From Trametes villosa (Eukaryota > Basidiomycota > Agaricomycetes > Polyporales > Polyporaceae): a stretch of 64,000 bases of DNA. The notes under the pieces were generated by a model. That model was not told where the DNA came from. It saw nothing but the letters and a program-made list of their open reading frames with translations, and searched no databases. The position numbers and the translations under genes are program-made. Below are positions 13,591-27,957 of this stretch, in pieces. Numbering within the stretch: position 1 is the first letter of the stretch; each line of letters opens with the position of its first letter. The stretch spans positions 5,542,001 through 5,606,000 of the forward strand of contig PUDQ02000001.1 of assembly GCA_002964805.2 (NCBI GenBank). The letters run 5' to 3'.

Positions 13591-16500
13591 TCACGACGCG
13601 CCGATGCCAATGATCACCGGATAGCTCCTCGTCTCCGCATGGCACTTGTGGCACAGCCACGACTTCACGCTGCCCTGCGGCTTGTTCGTCACCTCGTGGA
13701 AGAACGGCGAGAACTCGGTGTGGCAGCGGTAGCAGTGCGGGTCCGCCATGGCCGCCTGGAGCGCGGCGTCGCCGTCACCGTTCGTCGACGCCGCGGACGA
13801 GACGTCGCCGCCGGCGCCGCTGATGACGGCGTCGAGGATCTTGTCGAGCCGCCGCGCCTTGCGCAGGAGGCCGTGCGTCTGCGCAACCGGCGCCTGCTTG
13901 TAGTTCCTGCAGAACGCCTGCAGTGCGGTCTGCGCGTGTGTGCCGTGTGAGCACGAGGCCGGGGAGAAGTCAGAGCGATGTGGAACGCGGACGCACCTCG
14001 CCGAGATCGTTCGTGTCACAGATGTCGAATAACTGCCGTTTGTGCCCGATGTGCCCTTTGCAGATCACGGAGGGCACCATCTGGCCAGCATGGCCCTTCC
14101 AGTCGATGGCAGTCGCTGTGTCCCGTCGACTGCTCTTGATCTGGGTAGACGCTGTGAGCAGGCACGCTCCGACCACAGACGAACACTGAGGCTTACGGGC
14201 TGGACCTCGAAGCCGAACTTGTGGCCGTGCTTCCACGCGCATGACACATGGAACTCGGCCGGGCACTCGCTGCACTGGATGACAGCACCGTCCTCGCGGT
14301 CGCACAACGTGCAGCTCTGCAGGGTCCGCCGATGTCAGGATGACGGCACGGCTTCGACGACTTGGAAGGACACTCACGTTCTGCCAGCGGTACTGCGGGA
14401 TCGCGCTGACGCCCTCGACGAGCCGGAGGCGCGAGGCGTCCGAGTAGTTGATCTCGGGGATGAAGACGGAGCAGAGGACGTGTACCCATGCCTGGCCCTC
14501 GGTAGGCTTGCATGCGCGCAAGTACGAGTCGGGCGGCGGGTATATGAGCTTCTTCTTCGGGTCGCGCCGCATTCGCGGACACAGGAGGCAGTCAGGGATC
14601 TGTACGATGCCATCGTCAATGCAGCTCAAGGAATAGACGGGATGAGAGAAAGCTGACCAGGGAAGCCTCGAGAGACTTCTCGTTCTGGCAGAGGTCGCAC
14701 ACCCAGGACTCGACCGTCGTTGGGTCGGGGGTTACGCCGCACGCGCCCGCGTGCACTCGGAACTGACACTGTTTACAGCGGAGAACCTTGCCCGTCGGCC
14801 CGTTGCGCTGGCACGCGACACACCGCAGCTGTGGCGCTACCGGTGGAGGTGTAGCCTGTGACGATGATGTCTGCACGTCAGGTCAGTGCCTACCAACATG
14901 GAACAGGCAGGTGGGTGATGCCTACCTTGGCTCGCTTGGAATGCGGACCGTTCAGCGGCGTACCCTCCCGCTTGTCGCCGGTCTTCGTCTTCGAGAGCGC
15001 CTCGTCCCGTATTGGGCGCACATTGAGGTCGGCGTATTTGCGCCAGCTGAGACCACAGTTGTCGCAGAGCACGCTGGTAGCGAGGCCTTTCGGAGCCCTC
15101 CACCACACGTCGGACTCGCGGGTTCGGCAAGCACCGCAGCTCACGTTCCTCGGTGGTTCCATGACTATCGAGCCCTCCTCATCGTCCGGGGTGGGCTCGC
15201 GAGTGGCCAGTTCTGCCTTCGTGTCCACGCCGTTTGCGCGGGCGGCTCGTATCCGTACATTCTCTTCGCCCAACTTCATGCTGTGCAGCGGTGAACATCC
15301 TGGTCAGCAGCTGTGCAATGAATCACGTACTTCTTCCAGTGGCCGTAGAAGCGGACGACCTCGGGCATAGAGCGCGTGCCCACTTCGTCCCGCACTGCAC
15401 GCAGTTCTGCACCATGGACCTGGATGGCGTCCTCGAAGGCTGCAACCTCTTCGGCACTCCACTCCTTGTCTGTATACCGCGTCTCCGACTTCTTCCACTG
15501 CGACACTATGAGTATCCGTGCAAGTACAGGGAGAGGTCTCCTACCTTCTGAAGCCGCATTGGCGAGCGCATGCTGACAGTGGAGAACTCGCGCTTCTTAA
15601 GCCATGCGTCCGTCAGACGGAAGGTGACTTCGGTGAGCCAGTCGACGCTGCATTTAAGCTTGTCGTTTCTGGTCAAGAGCTGCTTCTGCTTTTCCACTGA
15701 ATTTCTCGTTAGCAGCTTGAACTCTTTCCTTGAATTTCGTGCTGAGGCACAAACTCACGTGCTTCGACTGTAAGACAAATATGAGTAAACATATCTGCCG
15801 TTTTCGGAAGAAATCTCACGCACCTTCGGGCGGCGACATCTCGTTGACGAGGCTGAGCACTTCGATCGTCCCATCGTTTCCTCTCTCCTCGACGCCTGCA
15901 CAATCGTATCAGTAGTATTTCTACTTGCCCGTCTCGCAGTCTTTCGCACCTGGAGGCCTGTCGGCGACACCGGGAGCAGCGGGAACAGTCGCCTGGTACT
16001 TTGGGCCGACCCGGGTCGCCGCGCGTGGGAAGATCAGGTCGTCGGGGTCTATAGCCAAGATTAGCAAGTGCAGTGCCAGACGGGTCCTTCGCAGCAACAA
16101 CACGCACCGAGCGTATCTTCCGCAAACGTGTACAGCCTGCGCCCCATCTCCCGTCAGTTCCCCCTCCAACGCCGCCGGCTGGCGGCGGGCAGCTGGCAGG
16201 CCACTCACCCGAAGTACCGGAAGGGCCACATCTTGAAGTGCTTGATCTCCACGTTCTCCTCCTTCTCTGCGAGCACCCGGTCCTTCCTGGGCCGCCCGCG
16301 CCCGCGCGCCGCCGGTGCGTTCGTCTTCGGCTTCGGCGCCTGCGGGGTGAGATGCCGCACGTCGTGCCCTTCGACTTCTTCCTCGTGTGCGCGCGAGCAC
16401 GGGGCGCACGTCCATCCGTACCCCCGGCTCGGCTTCGAGAGCATCGGCGGATTGACGCACTCCATGTGGAAGAACTTCTTGCAGCGGTCGCATTGCAGGC

Positions 16501-17257
16501 TCTCGGCGCTGGAGAAGAGAGAGATGGGATCAGTCCAGGGCGTCACCGCGGCGATGTCCCCCTACGTACGGCGGGCACCACTTCTCACACGTATCGCAGA
16601 GCCGCAGATCGTCGGTGAGGTCCGGGACGACCTCCCGCTCGGCGACTATGTATTCATAGCGTGAGATGAGCACCTCCCGAATATGTTCGGGGACTGTAAT
16701 TGTGCGAGTGAGCCACCCAGCGCTAAACGCCCGAGCCGAGACCTACCATTGCGAACTGTCGTGGCAGGGATGACCTCGAACTCCTTCCGGAGCCACGGGT
16801 CAAAGAGACGCGTGAAGTAGAACCTGTCCGCGCGTTTCTTCCAGCCGGCTAGATCAGATATCCTGTCTCTATGGAGCACGTAGCACCGTGAGCGGAGCTG
16901 ACTAAGCTCGCAAACCTCGGAATAGATAGCCGCGAGGAGGAGGCGACAGTCCGCTACTGTGCGGTCCGAGACGTCGCTGGGGCGGTAGTACCACGCCAGG
17001 CGGACCCGGGTAATGGGTAAGTTGCGTCCCCCGTCCTTGTCGAAGGTCGGGGTGCCCACTGCGGGCAGGAACTCCATTATGCGGGCGATAGAATAAGGGG
17101 TGCCGTCGCGCACGCCCCAGCTTGGGGAGCAGTAGACGTGGTCTGGGAAAAATCAGCCGTAAGCACATACGAGGAGGTCGAGGTGGCTAAGATTACCGTT
17201 GACTTTCACCTCCTCGCCATTCTTGAGGGTGATCTTAAAGGGGGGTGGCGAAGGCAT
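13591..17257 (-). CDS. SNT2: SNT2-type chromatin reader (BAH, PHD, SANT, GATA-like, extended PHD)
   Basis: Nuclear multidomain histone reader resembling fungal Snt2. From the ATG at 17257: exon 1 ends in EEVKVN and splices (donor GTAATC, acceptor at 17154) to DHVYCSPSWG, opening a BAH domain (about 17150-16750). Then come PHD 1 (LCDTCEKW, then LQCDRCKKFFHMECVNPP, about 16610-16430), a basic GRGRPRK hook, and a SANT/Myb-like segment (YTDKEWSAEEVAAFEDAI, about 15480). Next are a GATA-like zinc finger (CGACRTRESDVWW, then CDNCGLSW, about 15150-15050), PHD 2 (CVACQRNGPTGKVLRC, about 14840) and an extended PHD (CLLCPRMRRDPKKK to CTLCDREDGAVIQC, about 14600-14250). It ends with a CYRCH/CHKCH cysteine pair (13730-13640). 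In yeast, Snt2 works with Ecm5 and Rpd3 in stress transcription. More than ten exons. The stop is 218 bp from the convergent USP gene. Confidence 0.88.
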
Positions 17258-19109
17258 GTTGCGAGTTTAGCGCTGAGGCTCAGGCCAGCGAGGGGGCGGA
17301 AAACCGAAATGGGGGCTAGGGGGTAAGTAAAAAGTGGTAACGGGCCCCTTGAGTCTCACGCAGCAAGGACTGCAGATTCTGGGAATAATATGAGGCGAAC
17401 GAGGCGACGTTGGACGGGAAGAGGGGAGGTCGCGAGGGGAAAAGGCAAGGTGAGTAAGGGCGGGGAGAGGCGGGGGCCGAAAAAGCGATGTGAGGCACGC
17501 CGGGTGTTCCGGAGCGCGGATGCGGGATCCAGGAATATTCGGGGGCGGACTGAGTGATGGTGGTGGAGGACAAGAGGTGAGATGGGTCGCCGACGAGGAC
17601 GAGATCTGCTCGCTGAATGGTAAGATTCAACTCCGACACGCCCTGCGCGGAACCACCTGGCCACCGCCCCCAAAGACGCCCCCCTTCCCCGTCCTCAACA
17701 CTTCGCTGTCAAATAATCTATGGCTCTCTCCATGCCCATTTGATGCTCAGCCGGGCATGTCGTCAGCTTTTTGTGGGCTGATTTGCGCTCAGAGGCAGAG
17801 ACCCGATAGTATCTCCCGCGCAAAATGTCCAAATGTCTGCCATCCGCGCCCCCCGCAAGTTGACGCTCGTCTCGGCACGGAATCTCAGCCAAACGGGACC
17901 TGTTCAACGTTGCGCCCCCACTTCCACGCCGCGACACGTAACGCCGCACTCCGCTGCGTTCTCCATGGCAATGCGATGAATTGGGCTCAAGAGTCGATAT
18001 AGCCATCCCTATTCCCCTGCTGCGCCTGTACTAGGGCATCTCACTTTCCTGGGGTGTTCCGTGAAGGAATCTTTGTATGTCCGACCGGCGCCCGACTGGG
18101 GGAGGGCCAAGCCTCTGCTACTTAAGGGCTGCGCACTCGAACAACTCTCGGAAAACTGCCGAGCCGGCGGGGCCGTAAGGCGGTACGCCGGTGCCGCGCA
18201 CCGGCCTTTTCCGGAGTCGTGAAAGAACTTTCGTACTTCGTAGACGCCGGGGTTCGCTCGGACCACATACGATGTTACGGTAACACGACGCTCCCTTGTA
18301 AGTCTTACTTACACCAGCGACATGCGTAGGCCTTCCTATATCCACTGGAGCGTTCTATCGAACTTAGTGCGATGCGTCATACCCAGGAGGGAAGCGTGCG
18401 GCAGCCAGGAAGCACCTCACCTGCGCTCATCTTAGGTTCAGTCAGGTGCGTCGCCCGCGCGGCGCAGAAAGTCGGAACCAGCCTTCCAAGTTCCAAGGTT
18501 CCAGATGAGCCCATCGGTGCTCGGTGCTCCTGGATCCGGGTCTTCGGTCATACGTGCAGCACCAAGGTGAGTGTACCCCTATGGAATGCATCATCAATAC
18601 TAGCATGCGGCGATGTACGAAGTCGCCTCCCCCCAGAAAACAGACAATGATGTGACTCTGGAGACGGGAATAGGGTGCTCGGTACGTCGCAGCGCGGCAA
18701 GCAACATTTTTTGAGTGGGCAGAGCTCACAATGACCTCAAAGTTCAAGATATCTCCTGCCAGCGTCACATGCTTATCCAAACTAGAAAGATTACGGGTTG
18801 TGGACCCCCTAATAATCAAACATATCGGGTCAATAGTCGACATCGCAAGTGCGACCGGATATCGAGTCACTGTTTGCCACGAGCACTGCACTGTGAGAGG
18901 GGCGTGGAATGTATCAAGACAGAAGGCTACCCTCGAGCGTCGCCCTAGGACCGTTTCCCACTCGATGCCGGCGTAATGACTACGGTCAACCCCGGCGCAT
19001 GTCTTGACTACGGACCTCGAGGACATGCGGTGCCGGTGAGTGTCCGCGTCCTCCGAGCTTGCGTCGTCGGATTTAGTAGAACTTACTCACAGTCGAAGAC
19101 AGAGACTCT
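17258..19109. other. Intergenic, no gene seen
   Basis: The SNT2 promoter should lie in the first few hundred bases. The largest open frame (18442-19026, minus) shows no domain, signal peptide or plausible intron structure. I see no gene. Confidence 0.5.
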
Positions 19110-19590
19110 TACACTTGCCGCGTGCAAGCTGTCAGACCCCTCGGCTTAAGCCCACTCTCGTGTTAAACGACGCTACACCGGACGCTTGACGACCCTCGGC
19201 CTTGCCTACAACCGTGGACACAATACCAGATCAATGCGCTGTACTCGCCGGACACCTTTCAGACATGGCTCAATCCCAGAGTTGCTAGGAGAGACAAAAC
19301 CGAGGACGTGAGCGATAAAGCTCCCGCGCAGAACATATCAGTACGACTAAAGTGTAGGCGGTCTCCGCGTCCGCTGGTAGTAACACTCCAAAGCTCCCGA
19401 AAGTGAAGTTTCAAACCCACTTGATCATCCGGCCCAACGACGGCCACCATTGTCCACCTCGGCGCCGCGCAGCTCTACAGCAACAAGGACTTGCTATACC
19501 TCGGCCTCGCGGCCCCGGGCGTGCCCTGCACAGAGCTCTTCGTGCGACCAAAATTGAGGACCTCCCGCTAAGCCGAGACCAAGACGGATG
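19110..19590. repeat. Duplicated block A, right copy
   Basis: Plus-strand counterpart of about 830-1290, inverted relative to it. It covers the AKR promoter region and part of the first AKR exon. It lies before SSP2, whereas a single inverted duplication of the left segment would put SSP2 first, so blocks A and B were copied separately or rearranged. Confidence 0.65.
19263..19580 (+). pseudogene. Decayed aldo-keto reductase copy
   Basis: Relic of the AKR at 1-986. At 19448-19580 the plus strand translates as IVHLGAAQLYSNKD, then LGLAAPGVPCTELFV, aligning with the intact gene's IVHLDGAQLYGNED and GIAASGVPRGELFV; it then hits an in-frame TAA. The catalytic Asp48 position is Gly here, while the Tyr is kept. 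An ATG with similar context (ATGGCTCAATCCCAG, 19264) marks the old start, followed within five codons by TAG. Everything 3' of the first exon core is missing or unrecognisable. Confidence 0.75.
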
Positions 19591-19829
19591 CTATAGCCTG
19601 ACGCGAAGTCCCAGCGTCTCTTCCCATGATGTTCGCAAACCCAAACTCAAACCGGTTGACCACCTACGGTCTTCACGGAGGCTGAGACAATGGACCTTCT
19701 GTAACGGTGTCGAGTGGTGCGTACCCAGATCTTTGAGCACTGTCCTCCGCTAACAAAATCTGAAGGACAGACGACAACGATACTTGGTGGAAGGTGCGCG
19801 TTTGAGGAGCTGGATCCTAGTAAGCACGA
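19590..19829. other. Spacer between blocks A and B (right side)
   Basis: About 240 bp with no recognisable gene. This is the join between the AKR relic and the SSP2 block, so the rearrangement breakpoint should be here. Confidence 0.35.
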
Positions 19830-20294
19830 TTGTCCGCGCTCTTAAAGGCGTTCGAACTAACTCATGCTTCAACGCTGCGCACATGGGCATCAATAGGGAA
19901 GAATGACCTTCACAAGGTGTGGTGCCTGATCCTCGTAAGTAGGACTGGTTCCGTTCGTGGCATGTGTCCGCACGTCTTGCCATTTGGGCAAGCCCAGCGA
20001 GTTCGGCCAGCGTCGGCCCCGCCGTACCGAGTAGAAACAGGGGAAGTGAGTTATACTTCCCCTCGCACGCGTCCTGTCCGACTCTGCTTTGCGCACGCCC
20101 TAGGGGCCTGTGCACGGTATTACCGAACTGACATCTTCTCGCCGGTGTCATACTCGTCCAAGTTGTGCCGCTAAGCCTAACTACTCGTCGTCTAGAACTG
20201 CTGGTGAGAGGAACGTGCCTCCTTTTGGCCTGTATTCATCCATACATGGCCCGCTCGTTCAGTAAGTAGCGTGCTCATCGGACTGCAAAGAAGC

Positions 20295-20301
20295 TATAAA
20301 A
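20295..20301 (+). promoter_or_regulatory. TATA box of SSP2
   Basis: TATAAAA 99 bp before the SSP2 ATG, followed by GCTCTCTATACGC. SSP1 has the equivalent TTATAAGAGCTCTCT at the matching place, so the promoter was copied along with the gene. Confidence 0.6.
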
Positions 20302-20393
20302 GCTCTCTATACGCTGGACAGAGGACCAGGATACCGCCGATTTCCTGAAACCACTCAGCCACTGCATCCCTGCACCCTACGCTGTTCGCCGCA

Positions 20394-20929
20394 ATGCGCT
20401 ACTCCCTCGTCGCCATCGCCATCGCCCTTTGTGGTACCGCCGTCGGTGCTACTCCCATCGTATGTGCCGTTCACACACGCTCTCTTCCACATTGACTGAC
20501 GGAAAGCCGGCCGCTCAGACTGACACCCGCGTCGTGTCCGCCATTGCTGAAAAGTCGGACATCGCCGCTTCGTTCCCCGTGTCCTCACTCAGTGGGTTCG
20601 ACGGCGCACACACGAACACTACTCTCCCGGGTCGCAGCGTCAACAGGAACCTGGTGCGGCAGGAGTTCCCCGCCAACTTGCTCCTCTGCCCGGGCACTGC
20701 TTGCACTAGCTGCGACGTCTTCACCACCCAAGGCCAGACCGAAGACGTATGCTTCGCCGCGCCGATCGTCTTTCACTCGGCCGCCATCAGTCAGCCGAGT
20801 GGCCAGGGCCTCCCTTTCGGGGTACTCGTCGGCAACTCTGGTTGCGGGCAGACTGTTCAGCTCCCCGCCGTCAACGAGTGCTTCACACTGAGCGGTACCG
20901 TGTTCGAATCGTTCGCCTTTATTCCGTGA
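20394..20929 (+). CDS. Small secreted six-cysteine protein, SSP2 (function unknown)
   Basis: A 158-residue paralogue of SSP1 in the opposite orientation. Exon 1 (20394-20459) encodes the signal peptide MRYSLVAIAIALCGTAVGA; intron 20460-20518 (GTATGT donor, CTCAG acceptor); exon 2 (20519-20929). The six cysteines follow C-X4-C-X2-C-X12-C-X30-C-X11-C, and the last residues are FESFAFIP as in SSP1. Long identical stretches with SSP1 (for example LPGRSVNRNLVRQEFPAN) indicate a recent copy. Potential N-glycosylation at HTNTT. It sits downstream of an AKR relic and about 570 bp before PHF5A on the same strand. Function unknown. Confidence 0.8.
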
Positions 20930-21090
20930 AGGCGATATAGCGAGGTATGCGTCTTGCAACCGAGGCCAATGTCAGTATTTCCCTAACAACGAACTCGTGC
21001 AGGCACACCGTGGAGAAACGCGAGGTCACATCGGCGAGGGTCGTCGGACAGGATGCGTGAGTGAATGGGAAGACACGCGGGTATGGTCTC

Positions 21091-21502
21091 GGCCGGCTTC
21101 TTTCGTGGGGTTTTATGTACAATACGCTTTGCTCTCGTTGCGGAAAGTTGTCTGGGCTACTGTGGCATCACATCTTCCGGTTGCGTCGACGCTTGGGGCA
21201 CGCAGCGTAAATCCTGAAATCACGTATGGAAATTCTCAGTGCAAGCCATCTGTTGTTGTGCTTCAAGTACTCGAGGACGATTGATGGTCTCCCGTGTGAG
21301 GCGTCGACAACGCCTCTCGAGTCTCGAGAGAACGGTGTTGAGACTCAGAGTCCGACTCAGCGATCCGGCATACGGACCGGAAGCCTGGGACGAGCGCTCG
21401 ATCACTTGTGCTGAGTCAGCAGAGAGCGTCTTTGGGAGACGGGAATAATCCCTTGCGCACCTCCGCCACCGTCCATCTCCTGCGTCGTTCGTTCCTACCA
21501 CC
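21091..21502. other. Upstream region of PHF5A
   Basis: No gene seen. 21450-21502 is pyrimidine-rich and runs into ACCACCATGTC, a good start context for PHF5A. Confidence 0.4.
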
Positions 21503-22125
21503 ATGTCTAAACATCATCCGGGTACGTACCGATCGCATGCAACGGTAACAGCGTATACTCACCGACATGTATAACAGATCTCATCATGTGTAGGAGGCAG
21601 CCCGGCATCGGTATGTTCGTCTCCTTGCGCGAGTGATCCATCCTCTTGCTAACTGTCTGCTTTGCCTCAGCCATCGGCCGCCTTTGTGAGAAGTGCGATG
21701 GAAAATGGTGCGTGTCGTTGAGCTCAGCTTGTGAGCACACACAGTCACTAATGCCCAATATCCAGCCCCGTTTGTGATTCCTACGTACGCCCCGAAACCC
21801 TTGTTCGCATCTGTGACGAATGCAACTTTGGCACTTACGGCGGACGATGCATCATCTGCGGATCCCCTGGTGAGTTTCTCTCTCATCACCGGGGCTGCGA
21901 GACCAGCGCGCTGAAGCGAAAGATCAGGTATCTCTGATGCCTACTATTGCGCCGAGTGTACAAGGCTGGAGAAGGATCGTGATGGCTGCCCCAAGATTGT
22001 CAACCTGGGTGCCAGTAGGACGGACTTATTCTATGAGAGACGCCGTTTGGGTGCGCCCTTTGCTCTTTCACCTCCAGTCTAGTTACTGACTGACCGTTGC
22101 TGATACAGGCTTCAAGAAGGGTTAG
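21503..22125 (+). CDS. RDS3: PHD finger-like splicing factor PHF5A / Rds3 (SF3b subunit)
   Basis: A 110-residue protein built from six small exons: 21503-21521, 21578-21610, 21671-21707, 21766-21869, 21928-22050 and 22109-22125. They sum to exactly 111 codons including stop, the same length as human PHF5A. It starts [16 protein letters not shown], carries repeated CxxC zinc knuckles (CEKCDGKC, CDSYVRP, CDECNFG, CIICG, YYCAEC) and ends [19 protein letters not shown]. The protein is a core subunit of SF3b in the U2 snRNP and contacts the branch-site region. Each exon is too short to appear as a long open frame. It is the single conserved gene between two SSP copies. Conservation is high enough that I regard it as orthologous. 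Confidence 0.97.
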
Positions 22126-22259
22126 GAGTGCCCTCCTGCTGTCCAGGACCTACTCCTGTCTGTGTATCCTGTGTATAATAGCGTTTGTGAGATCCGCAAT
22201 CAATCGAGTCCCGACACCTCAACCGTTCACAGTCAGGGAACGAACCCCCTCGAAGGGAC

Positions 22260-22646
22260 GTAGTGCCTGATCCTCGCGAGCGAAAACAGGTCAGGATGGA
22301 CGGGTCCATCTATCTTTACCAGCGTTGGCTGCTTCTGTCTCTCAGGTTCAGCAGGAGGCAAGTTTTACCTGCTTCGCATGGTTCCCTGTCTGACTTTACT
22401 CATAAGGAGTTCGTACATGGATCACAAACAGTGACATCTTCTGACCGGTGCCATGCCCATCTGCAAATTGCAATGAATTGCGAAGCTTACTCGCTGGTTA
22501 TCAGGGTCCGTCGGTGAGAGGAAAGCAGCTACCCGTGGCACAACTTGTTCCGTACGTTCCGCGTTCATCGGGCTGTCGAGCAATATGAATACCCTCAGGC
22601 GCAATATCCCAACCGCACTTATTCCTTCACTCGCACTCAAAACATT
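22260..22646. repeat. Third copy of the SSP upstream region (block C)
   Basis: This DNA before SSP3 resembles the upstream regions of SSP1 and SSP2. Shared points are CCTGATCCTCG (22267), GTGACATCTTCTGACCGGTG (22431-22450) and a CGTTCATCGGGCT stretch (about 22562). The similarity is weaker than between the SSP1 and SSP2 regions, so this copy is older. Confidence 0.6.
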
Positions 22647-23268
22647 ATGCGCTCCTCCGTTGCCATTGCCATCGCCCTTCTATGCGCCACTGTCCGTGCC
22701 ACTCCCATCGTACGCGTCCTTCGCTCTGTCTCTGTTACCTTCGCCGACCAACAACTGACAACACATAGAGCGACAGCCGGGCTGTATCTGCCGCAGTTGA
22801 GGGGACGACCCTCGCCGCCTCGTCCCCCGTCTTGCGGCTCGGCTCATCCGGCGACACACACACGAACCTAGTCCTTCCGGACCGCGGCGTGGACAGGAAC
22901 GTTGTGCAGCCGGACACCCCTCCCGCCGTGCTTCTCTGCCAAGCGCCCGACTGTGGAACCTGCAGCCTCCTCACTACTCAAGGCCGGGACGAGAACGAAT
23001 GTTTCAACACGTTCCGGATCGCCTCGTTCTCCATCAAACGGTTCAGCAACGACAGCCTCCCGTTCGCAGTCCTCGTCGGCACCCCCAACTGCGGGGAGAT
23101 GATCCAGATTCCTGTTCCCGACGAATGCTTCAACATCGATCCTTCCATTCTCTTCAGCTCTTGGGCACTCGTGCCCTTGGACACCGGGTCAGGTACGCTG
23201 TCCATCGCTGGAAGGATCTCGAAGGCTTTCCTAACCGTCGCCATCGCGCAGGGACAACTTCACGATAA
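22647..23268 (+). CDS. Small secreted six-cysteine protein, SSP3 (function unknown)
   Basis: Diverged third member of the SSP family. Exon 1 (22647-22709) encodes the signal peptide MRSSVAIAIALLCATVRA; intron 22710-22768; exon 2 starts 22769 at SDSRAVS. The cysteine frame is C-X4-C-X2-C-X12-C-X29-C-X11-C, one residue shorter than in SSP1 and SSP2. Where the other copies stop after FAFIP, this one reads WALVPLDTGSG. I propose a second intron (23193-23251, GTACGC donor, CGCAG acceptor) leading to a short last exon and TAA at 23266, giving 167 residues and an exact codon count. Without that intron the frame stays open to 23797 and would overlap the convergent SDR gene, which is unlikely. Confidence 0.68.
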
Positions 23269-23460
23269 TTTGCGCTGCGAGGGGAGCGGCGGTTGGAGGT
23301 TGATCGGTTCAGATGCGCGGAGAATGACAGAAGCTGTAGGGACGATGGGTGTTGCGAACAGGTGGGGTGCGCCTTTCGTATCTGTGCTGCCTCATCATGG
23401 AACTGCTGTTCGTCTTGTACAACGTGGGGGCACCGTGATCACGTATCATGCGAGAACACC

Positions 23461-24945
23461 TCACGCCCAGGTGCTCTCGACCTGGACGAGAGCGTCGACA
23501 GTCTCAAGCAACGTTTCCTCCCAACCAACGTACTCCTTCATCTTCAAAACCTCGGCCGCGCGGGATGTGTCCACGCTCGACAGCGGCCCGGGGAGCTCGG
23601 GAGGGCTCTCCAAGCTCGGAAGCCCATCCTTGAGTGTCGGTCGCTCTGCGAGAATCGTCTTCACCGCGTCTGTCCATAGCATCGCTCCCGGGCCCGCGAC
23701 GAGGAAGCGTTTGTCCTGGACATCGATCCCTTCGGGTAGTTTCGGCACCTCCAGCGCGAATACGTGTGCGCGAGCGACGTCGCGGACGTTGCAGTAGTAC
23801 GGCGGGAGCTGGATGGGCAGGGGTCGTCCGGGTTCCCCGGCGATCAGCTGGTATATCAGGGCGTTTGTGCCCAGGGAGAGTACGCCGGTGCCAGAGGTCA
23901 GTCCATCGACGGGTTTTCCATAGACGAACGGCGGGTTGACTGAAACACGGTTTTGTCAGTGAGCAGTCAGAATCCCGTACAACGGCGAGGGAGAGTATAC
24001 TTACTGCTCGCTAGATCGAGCGTTGGATGCTCTCTCGCGAAATGCCACGCCGCAAGCTCTGCCAGGATCTTGGTCCCGCAATACACGTAGAGCGGGTCGT
24101 GATTTCCATTAAGCAAGTCCTCGCGCGCAACTTCCCCCCAATCTGTCAACCCATCGGTCATCGCGGGAACGGGGGCGCTAGCGGGACGTTACTACTCACC
24201 TTTCTCAGTGAACGTCACCCCGGCAAACGTAGCTGTCAAGGTCGCTGCAGACGAAGCCTCAGTGCCTGTGAACACCTCGTCCGCTGATCGAACGTACAGT
24301 CCAGCGTCGTCGCCCAACTACTCGTGAGGATAACCTCAAGATCCCAGACTTGACAGCCTGACGAAGGACATTCAGAGTGCCCTCAACCGCGCTCTAACTT
24401 TCTCGGTGAGTCTCAAGCACCGTAGTGGCACGCTCGCACAACTGAAGACTCACATTCAGAGCACCCTCGGGAGATTGGTGACCAGCCAACGGGGACGCGA
24501 GGTGGATCACCGCATCAACTCCTGAGCGCACAACATGTCAGCATGTTCATTCACAAAGTACTGTCCGTAGATCCTGGAGTCGCTCACCCTCCAGTGCCAC
24601 TGTGAAGTAGTCGGTGGCGATATCACGAACCTCAACCGCCTCGAAGCGAGGGTTGGCGCCGAATCGTTGGCGCAGCAGGTCCAGTTTGGCTCCGCGCGCG
24701 GTCCTGAGTGGCGATAGTCGCGGTGAGTGACACATCGACGATGAGGCGAAGCGAAAAACCCTTTGACTTGATAGCCAGCATCCAGCAACTGAACGGCTAC
24801 ATGCGCTCCAATGAACCCGGACCCTCCGGTCACCTGCATACAACGTCAGCTACCTTCAGATACCTCGACTGGGGTAGAAGTGATCGGGAGAGGGGTTGGA
24901 GATTCGGTATGAGGCACCTACGAGGATAACGTTAGGGTGTGACAT
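23461..24945 (-). CDS. Dihydroflavonol-4-reductase-like NAD(P)-dependent SDR
   Basis: Extended short-chain dehydrogenase/reductase of the DFR/cinnamoyl-CoA reductase/aldehyde reductase group, probably NADPH-dependent. Exon 1 (ATG at 24945, MSHPNVIL) splices via a GTAGGT donor to VTGGSGFIGAHVAVQLL, the TGxxGxxG cofactor site. Later exons give a KGTARGAK segment, an active-site YxxxK in the reading YVYCGTKILAELAAW (about 24090), then NPPFVYGKPVDG (about 23930) and YYCNVRDVARAHVFAL (about 23790). The last exon ends in ETVDALVQVESTWA. About seven exons, no break seen. Convergent with SSP3 and followed upstream by FMO2 on the same strand. A role in reducing aromatic or aliphatic aldehydes or ketones is plausible; the substrate is unknown. 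Confidence 0.85.
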
Positions 24946-25215
24946 CTTCAGTGGAGGTGGAGACGTGTTGAAAACCGACGCGGAGCTGAGAGACTATTTG
25001 TACAGCGTGCAGTCGTACACGAACCCTGTGTGGATCCATTCGTGATACTTCTAGTTGGGCGCGCGGCACGAGCGCGCTGGGAGACTCGCATGAGAAGATC
25101 ACTTACCCGGAGCGCCGGCGGAACTCAACGCAACAGGTTCTTATGACGGGCAAGCACGGAAGCGGTCAATCGCAGTGTATACCCACAACCATCCTTGTGG
25201 TCAGGCCCGAGTGTT

Positions 25216-27898
<2,683 letters not shown>

Positions 27899-27951
27899 GG
27901 CGGCGTGTATCGATAGAGTGGCTGACGTGGTAGGGCAACGACGTTCGCTCC

Positions 27952-27957
27952 TATATA
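27952..27957 (-). promoter_or_regulatory. TATA box of FMO2
   Basis: TATATA 54 bp before the FMO2 ATG, at the position class shared by the FMO family. Confidence 0.55.

Larger units (their letters stand above)
19830..21090. repeat. Duplicated block B, right copy (SSP2 with flanks)
   Basis: Inverted match to about 1919-3110, covering promoter, coding sequence, intron and about 150 bp downstream. The upstream 500 bp also match the SSP3 region at about 22260-22646, for example the shared CCTGATCCTCG at 19926 and 22267. Confidence 0.8.

Noticed and set aside
18442..19026. 194-codon minus-strand frame upstream of block A
   Set aside because: No hydrophobic pattern, signal peptide or motif that would support a protein.
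22832..23797. 321-codon open frame running past SSP3
   Set aside because: It overlaps the convergent SDR coding exon and its 3' half has no protein-like character; the spliced end at 23268 is better.
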